Shown here piece after piece: positions 26,778 through 39,707 of a stretch of DNA of 64,000 nucleotides. The number at the start of each line of letters is the position of its first letter. The first letter of the stretch is position 1. Origin of the DNA: Jackrogersella multiformis (lineage: Eukaryota; Ascomycota; Sordariomycetes; Xylariales; Hypoxylaceae); assembly GCA_902806575.1 (NCBI GenBank), contig CADCXD010000007.1, positions 1,798,001-1,862,000 on the forward strand, read 5' to 3'. The notes under the pieces are model-generated. The model ran no database searches. It was given only the letters and a program-made list of their open reading frames with translations, and was not told the origin of the DNA. Made by a program: the position numbers and the translations under genes.

Positions 26778-29700
26778 CTATCATTTTAATAAAAGAAAAA
26801 ACTAACGTTTTTATTAATTATCTATTTTTCTTTACTAAATTATTTTTTCTTAAGTTATTTTCAACGTTTAATACATATATTAATGACGTTTATATTGTTT
26901 ATTATTATTAAGTTTTGAAAATATTTCCTTATATATAAAACGTAAATTATTAAATTTATTTAATAATGAAATCTTTATTACGGATTATATAAAAGTAATT
27001 TTTAATAATATAAATGATTTAGTTTTAAAAAATGATATATTTATCTGTTTTTTAATTATGAAAGTAATTATTTTAATGATTAACATAAGTATAATATTAA
27101 ATATAATAAATATAATAAATTACGTTTTAATATTTTTATTTCTTTTAATTTATAAAGATATTATACGCGTTTTCATTATTATCGTAACTTTAATAATATT
27201 TATTAAAATGTTTTTATTGATTGCTATTATTTTTCAATAATGAAAAAAAGTTTTATAATTAATGTATAATATATTATATATATTAATTTATATTAATTAT
27301 TATTTATTATAAAATATTAAGTTTTAAATATTCTTTATTTATAAAAACGTTCTTATTTATTATAACTATTATTTTATTAATTATTATCTTTTAAACTTGC
27401 AGTTTTAAATTATTACTTTTATATAATAATTAAATTAAATTAATTAATTTTAATTTTTTATATAATTTTTTTAAAAAGTTTCGATTTTTTTTATACGATT
27501 TTATTAATTTAAAATACTTTAAATACGTTTTCATCGGGGATTTTAAAGGGTATTTTAATAATAATTTTTACTTTTTAATTAATAAATTTACTTTATAAAC
27601 TTATTTCCTTAAGTTAATTTTAAATTATTTAATAAAAGATCGTTATTAAAAAGATTTTATATATTAAATTTTTTTATAACGTTTTAATAATTAAAGTAAC
27701 GTTAAATTATAAACGAAATAATATAATTGCTATTATTTTTATATAATTTAATTTAAAATCGATAATATTTATTAAGCTATTATCGTTATTATTTTAAACA
27801 AATGATTTATTTTAAAGAGTGTATCGTTATTAAGTTTTAGTTTCGTTTTATATTGTAATAATTTTAAACGTTTCATTAATGGTTATTATTTATTCATTAT
27901 TAAATAAATATTAATAAGTTTATTTAAACGTTAAATTAATAAATTTTTAAATTAAAGCTTTAAAAGGTTAAAGTATTAAATTTTTAATAAAAATATTATA
28001 AAGTAAAAAGGAAAAAAAAAACCTGTATAAAAAAAACTTATTATAAAGAAAAGTTTTTTAATAAAAATACATAAAAAAATGATTTATATAAATAAAACAT
28101 ATAAATATAAATAATTATATTATATTTTATTATTATTAAATAAAATATTAATACATTTATAGATTATTTTAATATTTTTTAAAAAAAATCGATTTAGTTA
28201 TAATTTTATTATAATTAAAATATTAAAATATTTGGCTTTTTTTTAAAGTAAGAAATTTAATGGTAATTATAATTATTATTGAAATTATAATTACTTAATG
28301 ATTTATACCTTATTTATATATATTTTTTCATGTTATTTATAAATCATATTTTTTATATTATAATGAATTTTAATTTTATAATTTTTAATAATCTTTTTAT
28401 TAAAATCATAAGTTATATTTTTTTAATCTTTTTAACGATATTAATCATTAATTAAAAAAATCTGTTAATTATTATTAATATAATCTAATAATATATTTTT
28501 AATAAGTTATTTTTTAATATATATATAATTATTTTAATATTTAATATATATTATTATTTATTTATAGTTAATGTATTAATTCATTTTAAAGGTATATCGT
28601 TAAAAATTTACATATTTTTAAATAATTATATATTAAAAGGTTATAATTTATTAATAAATTTAATATACAGTTAATCAAATAATAAAAGGTATTTTTTTAT
28701 TATATTTGTTTAATAATATTATTATATTTTAAATAAATAATTTTTTTAAATATTATTAATTAAAAATTAATAAATAAAACGTTTTATTTATTTATTTGTT
28801 CGTTAATTTAATAATTTAATTATTATTGTTTTTTTATAATAATTTAATTTAATTATGGTTTTTTTATATAAAGATCTTCTTTTACGAGATTTTAAATAAT
28901 TAATTTATTAGTATAATTTTATCAATTTATTAATTATTAAATAATTTAAGTTTATATATAAGGTTATCGATTTTCATTAAAATTAATAACGGTTTAATAC
29001 GGTATATTAATTATTTACGAAGCGATTTATTTAATAATATATAACCTTTATATAATTTAAAATATTTTTTTTAAAAAAAGAAATAAAGTTATATTTTAAA
29101 TTAAAATATTTTTCTACTTTAACGATTATAAAGTTAATCTATTTTTTAATATATCGTAATTAATTACGGTTTTTTATATTTTTAACGAAGTAATAATAAT
29201 TTATAATTTAAAGTTATATATTAATTTATTAAGTAACTTTTTAATTATAATACGTTATTTAACGAATAATAATAACGAATTATTACTTTAATTTTTTAAT
29301 TATATCGTTTCGATATATTATTAATTTAAGAATAATAATTAGTTAATATAATTAATAATATTTTAAATTAAATAAATAACGTTTATTATATTTTATTATT
29401 AAATTTAACGTTTTTATTTAAAATTACTTTATATAAAATATCTTAATTTAATAATATAAATACCTTAGAAAATAACGTAGCTTAATAATAAACTTTATAT
29501 TTCATATTTTTAAATATTAAAATTAGTTTTTTCTTAAATTTATATATAATTATTATTATCTTATTTAAATAAATAAAACTTTCAATAAATTATAATTTTT
29601 TTTTACTTAAAATTTTTAATAAACTAATAATAAACTTTTAAATTATTATATAAAATAATTAAAACGATAAATTTATAAAATTTAATTTAACGTAAAGCTT

Positions 29701-31551
29701 TAAACGATTAATTTAATTTTTATAATACTTAAAATAATATTCGATATATTTTTAAACTTTTTATAAAAAGTTATAAATATCAATTAATTTTAATTTATAA
29801 AATATTTATGTAAAATTAAAATAATATTTTAAATTATAAATTTTACTAAATAATATATATATATAAATTATTTATCTTAATATAATATATAAACGATTTA
29901 ATTATTTATTATAATTATAACTCTTTCATATTTTTAAAACTTATTATTTAACGTAAATTTAATAAATATATAAATTAATTTATTGAAAGTATTTTTAACA
30001 GTTAATTTTATTTTATATTTTTATTTTATTAAATCTTTTACTTTATTTTTCATTAATAACTGAAATTATATATTTGAAATTAAATTAAACTTTTTTTAAA
30101 AATATAATAAACGTTAAAGTTAAATTAAAATAAATATATTAAAATAATAATTAATTTTTAATTTTATTACTTTATATTATAATTTAACTTTTATTAAAAA
30201 CTTTAATAAAAATATAATTAATTAAATTACGTTAACTTTTATATTAGTTTTATTTTAAAGTATATTTATATAAAATATTATAACTTTAAAACTTTTTTAT
30301 TTCGATATATTTATTTTTAAAAATGATATTTGATTATAATTTTAATACGTTAATATTATTAAATTTAATAATTTATTTTATAATATTTTTAATAAATTTA
30401 ATTTGTTTTTATCGGTATATATATAGTTTTTATAATATATTAACGTTTATATTAAGATTTTAAAAGAAATTTTTATTAAATCTTTTTTTTAATTAACATT
30501 TTTATTTTTTTATTTTATAAAAATTTAACTTTTTATTAATATTATAAAATATATTTTCGTAAATATTCTATTATATCGATATATATTTTTTAAGTACGTT
30601 TAATTTTAAATTTATTAATTGAAATTTTAATTAATATAATTAATAATTAATAAAAAAATATTTTAATAATAATAATATAAATTTCATAATATGATTTTCT
30701 TTTTTTACTTAAACGTAATAAATAACTAATAAAAATAATCATTTATTTATAACGTTATGAATTTTCTTTTTTTATAATATTTTAAACGATTTTTTTAAAT
30801 ACGATAAAAGGTAAATATTAATTAAAACATTTTTATTTAATAATTTAATATTAGTAATTATTTAACTTTTTTATCGTTAATAAATATTTAAATAATTAAA
30901 AAAAATTAAACAATATAATTATCTTTTATTAATTTATTTTATTTTAATTATATATTTAATTAAAAATTTTATTAAAAAATTATTTTATATATTTAACGAA
31001 TATATATATTTTATTATTCGTTAATTAAACCGATTGTTAGTTTTTCTTTTAATATATTAATAATATTATAATTATATTAAATAAAACCAAAATTAAAATT
31101 ATAAATATATACGTTTTTTTTAATTATAAAATTTAAAATATTATAAAATTTAAATATATTTAAAAATAATATATTTATTTTAATAAACCCTTGTTTTATT
31201 TTTAATAATAATTATAAATTATTATCGTTATTAAAGTTTAAAGTTAAAAACAAGGAAAAAAACTTAATGGATTAAAAAAGCTTAATTTTATTAAACTAAC
31301 GTTAATACGTAAATTATAATATTATAAAATAATAATAACGTAATTAAATTCGATTAATGATAAAAAAACGTAAAAATAATTAAGTAATAAAAAATAAAAA
31401 ACCGAACAAAAATGAATATATATAATAAAAATAATTTCGTATAATTATCGATATTATAATAAAGTATTTAAAGTTTAATAATTATTAATTAATTTTATAA
31501 AAATGTATAATTTATTATAAAGTAACGAAAGTAAAGTATTATTATATATTA

Positions 31552-31712
31552 AATATTATAAAGTTAAAATAAAAGTCTTAAAATAATTATAATTTTTAAG
31601 AATTAAAACAGAATTAATATCTTAAAATAAAATTAATAAAATAAAGTATAAATTAGTTTTAACGTATAAGTTATTATATTAAACATAAATTATATGTTTA
31701 CTACTTTTAATA
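31552..31712 (-). repeat. LTR copy of the TRIM family
   Basis: About 161 bp in the same orientation as 26618-26777. The two could be the ends of one 5.1-kb element, or independent insertions. No protein motif was recognised between them, so the pairing is inference. Confidence 0.62.
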
Positions 31713-32200
31713 ATCAATAAATTATAAAATTAGTAAATAATTACGATTAAAATAATAATTATAGTTATTATTAAAGTTTTTGTTTTTTAAAAATTTTAAA
31801 AATTTTAATTTTAAAATAACTTAAAAATATATTAATATTTATTTAACGATAATAACGTATATATAAAATTATATCGTTATAAAACTTAAATTTATTAAAA
31901 ATTAAATTAAATTACGTAAATTGTAAAAGTTATAAAACTTTAAATTATATATTTTAAAAAAAGACTATATAATAATAATAATAATTATTATTATTAAGTT
32001 TCATAAAATAATATAAACGACGATAACTTTTTATTATTATTATAAATTTTAAATATAAATAAAATTATTATTAATTAATTAATTATTATTAAATTATTAT
32101 ACCGTGTTTTATAATATAATCTATTTATATATATTTATATTTTATATTTTATAATATTTTTATAAAAAAATAAATATTTAAAACCTTTAAAAGTTTTTAA

Positions 32201-32300
32201 TGCGACGTTATAAAGGTCCTTATATTAAATGAAAATATATACCTTATACCTTAAATTAAATAAATAAGATAAAAACTTTAAGTTTTTATTTTATTTCTCG
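32201..32300 (+). repeat. Gypsy LTR cut short by another LTR
   Basis: Starts TGCGACG and matches the long-form Gypsy LTR for about 100 bp up to TTTCTCG. It then changes abruptly into the TG end of the second-family LTR at 32301. The remaining third of the Gypsy LTR was not found on the far side. Confidence 0.68.
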
Positions 32301-32462
32301 TGTAAAAAGCCATAATTATATAATTTATGTTTAAAGGGATTGCTTATACGTTAAAAGTGGCTTATGCTTTATATTTATTAGTTTTTTTTAAAAATATTAG
32401 CTTTGATTTTATTCTTAATAATAATAATTATTTTAAAACCTTTATTTTAATTTATTAATATA
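32301..32462 (+). repeat. LTR copy of the TRIM family, opposite orientation
   Basis: 162 bp starting TGTAAAAAGCCATAATTA and ending TTAATATA (mutated TACA). It is the reverse orientation of the copies at 22512, 26618 and 31552. It lies within or against a Gypsy LTR, so this family inserted later at this site. Confidence 0.7.
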
Positions 32463-35155
32463 TAATATATCGTAATATCTCGTTCTCGTTATATCGTAAT
32501 AATATATACCTTATCATTAAATTAATTAAGCTTTTAATTAAGTAATAAAGATTTAAAATAAATTAATTGCGATAAGTTAACGTAATAAAAACTTAATTAA
32601 TAATTATTAAACCTTAAATTTTATTAAATTTTAAACACTTTATAATTATTCTTTCCGTTTTTTTGTTTTTTTATTACTTAATAATTTTTACCTTTTTTTA
32701 TTATTAATTAAATTTAATTATATTATTATTCTTTTATAATATTATAATTTATATATTAACGTTATTTTAATAAAATTAAGCTTTTTTAATCCATTAAGTT
32801 TTTTTTCTTTTTTTATAAATTTAAATTTTAATAACGCTAATATTTTATAAGTTATTACTTTTATTTATAATTACCGAAACCTTTAAATAATATAAAGGTT
32901 ATATTAATTATATATAAAGAATTTATTACTTTACGTAAATATATTATTAAATATAAAATTAACTTTTTTATTAATATAAGGATTTTATATTATACGAAAT
33001 TTAATAATAAAAGCGTTACTTCATAACCTTTAATTATTATTAAACGTTTAAAAGTTTAAGCGAACATTTAATAAAATATTAAAAGTTATATTATAATTTA
33101 TTTTATTACATTTAAAGGTTTTTATTTTAATATTAGCTTTAATATCGATTTTTTACCTTAATTATTTTTATATATTAATAGATAAAATTAACTTTTTATT
33201 TATTAACTTAATATTAATTAACTTTTTAATTAATTTAGATTTTATAATATTATTAATAAGATTATTAACGAGGAAAATAATTAACTTAATTAATTATTAA
33301 ATTCCTTAAGTTATTTAATAATTATTTTAACGTTTATATTTAATTTATATTATTACTTTTATATTAAATGATTTAATTGTAATTTATTTAAAAAATTAAA
33401 GTTAATAAAGTTATATAAGTAATTATATAAAGCTTTCGGATAATTCTTTTAATTTTTTTAATTATTTATTAAAAGATTTAATCGTAAATATAAGTAATTA
33501 TATTACGAAAAGTTAATATTAATAAAATTATATAAATAATTAGATAAAGTTTTAAAGTTAATTTTTTTATATTTTTAATTTTTTTAAAAAAATTAAGTTA
33601 TAAATAATTAAATTAATATTATTTATCGTATATTTACTTATTATGTTTTTTTATAATAAAAATATATAACTTAATCGATTAATTAAATTTTAAATTAAGG
33701 TAATTTAAATAATAATTAATTTATTTATTTAATTTTTCGTTTTAAAGCTAAAAAAACTTTTAATTAATATACTTAATTAACTTTAAAAATTATAACCTTT
33801 ATTAATTAATTTTATCTTTAAATTAATATATAAATTTCAAATATATATTACGAAATAAATTATAATTTTATTTATAATTAAATGTTAAGTTATAAACGAG
33901 TTATTTAACGGTTTAATTAACGACGTTTTAATATTTATATAATTATAAAAGAATAAAATAAATTATTAATCGATATTAAAAGATTAAATAATTTATAATA
34001 TCGGTTATTTTATAATAAATATAAATAATTTTATAATAATAAATAATTATACGTATTAATATAATATTTATTAAAAAAATTAAAAAAATAAAACGATACG
34101 AATTTTCGAAAAAGTAAAATATATTTAAAACGTTATATTTAAAATTAAAATTACGGGTTTAAATGTCGTAATAATTACCATTAAATTAAAATTAAAAAGC
34201 TTTTAAAAAATAAAAATAATCACTTAAATTTTTAATTAAAAAGCTTAAATAATTACGTTTTTCTCGGTTTAAAAAATTATAAATTATTAATAATTAATAT
34301 AAATTAATATTAAAAACGATTATAAATAAATCGATTATAAAAGTTAAAAAAGCTCGATTAAAAATTAAATTTATATAAAAAAAGTCACGTAATAACTTAT
34401 TATAAATTAATTATTTTTATAAAATAACTTTTTATAAGTTTAATTTAATTTAATTTTATATTTTTTACTTCGGCTTAATATAATATATATAGTTTATTAT
34501 TATAATAATAATAATAATTAAAATAATTACTTTTATAATTAATAAATTAATAAATATATTACGTTTAAAAATTAAATCGTAATCGATATATTAATTAAAC
34601 GTTAATAATTAATTTAATAAAAAAATAAATAAAAACGTTAATTTTTTTATTAAAAATATTATAAATATATAATTTAAGCTTAATATAATAATTTCATTTT
34701 ATTTTTTATTAAATATAATTATTTTTAAATTATTTTTTTAATTATTTAATATTTAATAATTTATATAATAATTAATATATTAATTTAAATAATTTTGTTT
34801 TAAAATAGTAACTTAATTTTATTTTTTTAATTTCGTATTATTATTTTTAATATTTAATAATTTAAAATATTATTTAAAATATATTTAATAACGTTAAAAA
34901 TAATAAAAAATTAATTTATAAAAAATTATTAAATATTTAAAGTTTTTTTAATTAAATTTATTAAAATATAAAATTATCGTTTAATTTAATTTTTATTAAA
35001 ATAATTTTTTATAATAATTTTTTTTATAATCGTATTTTTAATATATAAATATTTTCTTAATTAAATAAAAACTTTTTATCGATTATAATATATTTATAAT
35101 TATCTTATTTAATTAATTTTAAATATAACGTTTTACCGATTTAATAAAAACAATT

Positions 35156-36052
35156 AATGGTTCACACTTAATATATACGCGTAATGATGGTTCGACTTAA
35201 CTTACAGCTGCGCTCAGCTGCCACAAAAATCAACGTCCCCAGAAGCCCTTTTTTTCAACGTCCACGTAACATGACTCGATATTAAACCAGGTAATAGTCA
35301 AAGCAACAATAGTAGTCTTGAAACTCAAGGAAAAAAGAAGAAGCTATCGTCGTCTACATCATCCTGCAGGACTTAATAGCCGCCTTCCTTTCTCCTTGTC
35401 ATAGGACCCCCTTTCAAGTTTACATTCTAAAGTCCTACAGTCTTCACGATACACGTGACCCGACCCTCTCTCCAGTAGGTCTAAGTCCCCGTAGCCGTAT
35501 GGCCTTACAAAAACCACTTTACAAATAAGGAACAAAGCACTGTGGAAATGGCCTCTTTGAAAATGTAACATTTAAAACATCTAACAAGGTTAACGGTTGT
35601 CTTAATATCGCTTACTGTCGAGCGTAAGCAAAATGGCGTCAGATTTTATAGCCCATGTATTATAAGACAATGCGACAATATAATTACCGGTTACATATGA
35701 AAGCGATATTTAATTATACCGTGCAGTATATTGCTGGTGAACTTATTTATAGATGCTATTTACTAATATTAGTAATCTTCTCCTGATGCTGGTTTATGCG
35801 AGTTAAAGGGATAAAAGAGAATCCTCTTACTCCACACTGGACATCTTGAAAGGAGCCTAGAGTATTGCGCTCTACCAGGTTACATTCCAGGGATGATGTC
35901 TCTCATTGGGCACTTCGCTTCTGACGAGTGAGCGTACTTAAATCCATCATCCCCACGGTCTTTTTATTAAAACCTCTACTTAGATGAGCATACAGCTGAA
36001 CCACTCGTCAACTCTGTTATAGAGTTAGCAGGAAGCCCTCTGTCTATTTCGT
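35156..36052. other. Transition from AT-rich block to gene-bearing DNA; upstream region of the GH30 gene
   Basis: GC content rises sharply around 35155-35215 (AGCTGCGCTCAGCTG near 35206). No open frame here has coding character. The last few hundred bases would hold the promoter of the glycanase gene, but no clear TATA or CCAAT element decides a start site. Confidence 0.6.
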
Positions 36053-37601
36053 ATGCTTGACCTAGCCAGACAGAAGCACAAGATGTTGTTTCCGCTTCTC
36101 ACTCTCTTTGCTAAGGAGGCCCTCTCCTCTCCGCAGTTGTATATTTCGGTTGGCGAAGTATCAGCCCAGGCTTATGCTTCTACTTCAGACCTCAAATATA
36201 AGCTAAGCACCGTTGATGCCCCCGTTTCTGGTCCTGGTACCCCGGGAGAAAGTTCAACATGGACCTTGAGCATTGATGACACAGAAGCCGGTCATAAGCA
36301 GAAAATTATCGGGTTTGGTGGCACTGTGACGGATGCGACAGTTACCGTTCTCCACGCGCTTCCTTCCGACAAACAGTCTCAGGTGCTAAAGGAATTGCTG
36401 ACTTCAGACGGAGCTAGTCTCAGCTTCTTGCGTCACACTGTCGGAGCCTCAGACTTGGGGGGACCGATAGCTATTTACACATATGATGATACTAGCGATG
36501 ACGCGGACTCCAACCTTGACAGCTTCAGCTTGGGAGACCTTGGGACGGCTATGGCGAATTTGCTGAAGGACATAAGGGGAATCCGCCCAGATGTCACCAT
36601 CCTTGGAAGTCCGTGGACTGCACCGGCCTGGATGAAGCTCAATAAGGTAACCTATGAGATTTCTGTTTCATATGATGAACCAATTCCTGCTTACATATGC
36701 TATTTAGGTCCTTGTTGGCAACGCTGCCAATAACTGGCTTGACTCGCAATACTATAGTCAGTACGCCCAATATTTCGTCAAGTATCTTCAGGCATACGCA
36801 GGGCTTGGCGCTACTGTTGATGCGATCACTCTTCAAAATGAACCGCTCAACAACCAAGGGAATGGACACGTAACGATGCGCCAGACAGCTGACGAGGCTG
36901 CAACGGTGACGCGGGACTTTGTTGGGCCCGCTCTACGCGCCGCCGGCTTGAATACGCAGATATGGGCCTATGATCACAACACAGACACACCCAGTTACCC
37001 GCAGACAGTTATCGACGCGGCGAGTGAGTATGTACAGGCGACCGCGTGGCACTGCTACGCCGGCAGTCTCAACTGGACCGTTCTTACCGATTTTCACTAT
37101 GCAAACCCTGGAAAATCTCAGTATATGACCGAATGCTGGACCTCGCCTCAGACATCATGGTATCAGTCCTCTAAGAATACCATTGGACCGCTGCAGAACT
37201 GGGCTGAAGGGTCGATGATGTGGACCCTAGGCACGTGGACCGAGGCCTCTGACGGCACATTTGGTCCTTACATCAAGGGCGGGTGCTCAACCTGCCGTGG
37301 GTTATTTATAGTGGACCAGAACGCGGGCACGTATGAGTATACTGTTGACTATTATATGCTCGCACAGATTTCCAAGTACATTCCCAAGGGCGCAACCATC
37401 CTCAGCGGGTCCGGTAGCCATAGCTACTCAGGCTACTCCGGTATCCAGTCTGTCGCCTCGAAGAACCCAGACGGTACGCGGACCGTCGTTGTCGAGAACA
37501 CGTTTGGTAACGATGTTTATCTTACTTTGAATACTGCAAGTGGTGAGCAGTGGAGTGGGAACCTTCTTGCTAATAGCGTCACGACTTGGATCCTGCCGTG
37601 A
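36053..37601 (+). CDS. GH30 glycanase, probable endo-beta-1,6-glucanase or -galactanase
   Basis: Two exons, 36053-36646 and 36708-37601, joined across a 61-bp phase-0 intron (GTAACC...TTTAG), give 495 aa. Glycoside hydrolase family 30 is shown by KIIGFGGTVTDA (about residues 84-95), FLRHTVGASDL (125-135), ILGSPWTAPAWMKLN (183-197), the acid/base Glu243 in LQNEP and the nucleophile Glu340 in YMTECW. The C-terminal part would be the beta-sandwich of this family. These features fit fungal enzymes that cut beta-1,6-glucan (fungal wall) or beta-1,6-galactan (plant arabinogalactan); I cannot separate the two. The N-terminus is odd: neither Met1 nor Met11 (36083) is followed by a strong signal peptide, although a secreted enzyme is expected, so the first exon may be wrong or damaged. 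It is the first gene beside the RIP block. Confidence 0.85.
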
Positions 37602-39698
37602 GCTATGCGTTGAGATACGCAAACATCTCTTTCATGTATATGTATAAATATTTAGCTTGAATCATCATATTTATTAGTCGTAATTAGACGTATTATAATC
37701 TTGGATGGATCGTAATGTAGCTTCTGAGTTGTCTAGTCCAGTATTATTAGTAGGCTTTAAGATTCTGTGTTTCAAGATCTGATCTGTACAGTCAGCGCCA
37801 GATCCGCTTTGTCGACTAGGAAGGCAGGGGCCTATCTAGGCATATAAGTGATTTTATGAGATTATTTTACTAGTAGCGGTAGTTTGCTGGGAATTATATT
37901 TTCACTAATCGCTTATAATTCGAGGAGTACGAAGCGTAGACGGCTACTGTCGAAACGAGGGAATATAGGAGGACAAGGCGATGGCCTTTGCAAGAGTGTT
38001 GTCATAGAATATACGTATGTGATACTTGTGATTGTAGCCATATCAAGTTCATCTTATATACCGTTTATGACTCGTCTATGCAAGGACCGGAAGCAGCCTT
38101 TTGGTCAGCTCTATAACAATATCCGTCTAACTTAGAGCATGGTTATAGTATTTGTATGTAGAGTCCCTAAACTAGCTAACACTTTTATTTACCAAGCTTG
38201 ATCTAGATATTAAGGCGTCGCCTAGATTTAGCAACAATGCACAGCCTGTAGCTAACCCCCGAGGAGTTGATGTTGGTGTCGAAGTTGGGATTTCACGAAG
38301 GAAGCACCTTTATGACACGTACAATACAATGCACTATCTACTCTTTAACGCGTTGACGATGGGGGCTTTCCATAGCGCTTCTTGCGTTATGTATACGATC
38401 ACCAGCTATGTACGTACATGCCCAAGTAGCATTCTAGAAGTAAGTAACACGCCGTTTCAGGTTATAAATATTATATATATATATACGATTAATGGGCTTC
38501 TTCTCTCGTAAAATGAGGTATGTATCGTCGTCATAGGATATTGATATCGAAGTACCAATAGCCAAATGAATGTTATCCTATGGCTACTAGCCTATATCTA
38601 GAAACTGCCTAACTATCACAAACTATACTCTCGCCTTTTGGTAAACATTTCTGACCATTTCACTGTATTAACTGGGGATGGAAAGACCCAGCTTATTGAT
38701 GGGTAATAATATCTTGTCTTGTACCCAGTGACCTCTTAATTTGCCTCGAGGGCTCATGTGAGGTTGGCTAAAATGTGAAGGGGCGATAGTAAAGTTTGTG
38801 ATAGCTTTATACATAGGTAGGAAAAGGATGGACTTTTTAGGAAAGGTACAAATGTTAAGATGAGGTATGCACACTACTTAACCTTGCTAAGTTATGTTGG
38901 GTATAATACGGCCAGTGGGACACTGTGACTTAAGGCACTTACGCAGCGACTTTGGTCGTTCCGAGCCAATGATAATGAGATGGCCGACGATTATCATCGG
39001 TGTTATATTAGGAATGGAGAGTATTATTGGATGAATGTGGAGATTGACAAGTGTAAATATATTAAGAACTACGTGTAAGACCCCCCTTTGGTTTTGGTAG
39101 GCTGGTAGGGTATAGGAACGAGTACTTCCTACGTAACTTATACACACGAGGGATGTTGCATACTGCACCAAGCATCCTAAGGAGGGCGGTGACTCTAGTC
39201 TGTCTGTATTGGAATGAACTGCCCTTTTCTCCATGACTTGCTAGTCTTGTAGGAATGAAACGTAGCTTGATGCAGTCTCATTTAACTGTGCTTTAACTGT
39301 TACCCTAGGTAGGTTGTTCTCCAAACATAATTCTTGTACCTAAGGTCTATCCGTATTATATTATAAGCAGTACGATTTTCGGTTCACGCCAATTCAGTCC
39401 CCAGCCGCCGTTTTGTAGTGCCAATCACGCAACGTGCCACTGCCGACCGTCCGCAATGCAGCTCTGTCTGTGCCGGCTATCCAGCCAATATCCACCACGA
39501 GCTTCAGTCAAGTTCCATGGGACTAAGCCCAACGGTTCCCACGCTGCAGTATACACTACACTACACTACACTACACCACACCAGAGAACCACTTAATCTT
39601 TCAAGCAAGGGGCTGCGCATGCACACGTCACACGAACCGTTACGCCAAATAGCCACGGGAAGCTAGGTTGTGGTCTTTGCCGTTCAAACATCAATGCA
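37602..39698. other. Intergenic region between GH30 and CVNH-LysM genes
   Basis: Medium-to-low GC DNA with several short open frames (for example 37884-38135, 38887-39234) that match nothing I recognise and lack coding bias. A pentamer microsatellite lies at 39553-39582. No RNA gene was seen. Confidence 0.55.
39553..39582. repeat. (ACACT)n microsatellite
   Basis: Four ACACT units followed by two ACACC units, about 230 bp before the lectin start codon. Confidence 0.85.
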
Positions 39699-39707
39699 TA
39701 TTTATAA
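39699..39707 (+). promoter_or_regulatory. Probable TATA box of the CVNH-LysM gene
   Basis: TATTTATAA followed by a pyrimidine-rich tract (CCCTCCTCCTCCTTCCTTCTC), the usual layout around fungal transcription starts. It lies 105 bp before the chosen ATG at 39812, which argues against the longer frame from 39668. Confidence 0.5.

Larger units (their letters stand above)
1..35155. repeat. RIP-degraded AT-rich heterochromatic block
   Basis: Overwhelmingly A and T throughout, with stop codons in every frame. CpA and TpG are rare and TpA is everywhere, while many surviving C residues sit in CpG (ACG, TCG). That bias fits repeat-induced point mutation, which hits CpA first, rather than CpG deamination. 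At least two LTR-element families can be recognised by comparing copies inside the block. It ends within about 100 bp near 35155, where GC content jumps. It could be an AT-rich isochore, a pericentromeric or centromeric block, or a subtelomeric one; the sequence does not distinguish these. No telomere repeat is visible at the left edge. Confidence 0.93.
24935..35155. other. Right AT-rich stretch with second-family LTR copies and an unnamed repeat
   Basis: Contains the Gypsy solo LTR at 25487, LTR copies of the TRIM family at 26618, 31552 and 32301, and a truncated Gypsy LTR at 32201. A further direct repeat of about 270 bp is seen at 26340-26615 and 32580-32840. A 60-codon open frame at 27058-27240 is Ile/Leu-rich low-complexity sequence with no recognisable domain. 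The remaining 32840-35155 shows nothing nameable. Confidence 0.6.

Noticed and set aside
27058..27240. 60-codon open frame rich in Ile and Leu
   Set aside because: Composition is what AT-rich DNA yields by chance; it lies between LTR copies and shows no domain.
1..35155. CRISPR array or centromeric satellite
   Set aside because: No regularly spaced repeats or long tandem arrays; the repeats present are dispersed LTRs. Centromere identity cannot be read from sequence.
35359..35571. 70-codon minus-strand frame at the block edge
   Set aside because: No domain or neighbouring signals; lies in the presumed upstream region of the GH30 gene.
37884..39234. Several short frames between the GH30 and lectin genes
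   Set aside because: No coding bias, introns or recognisable motifs; mutually overlapping.
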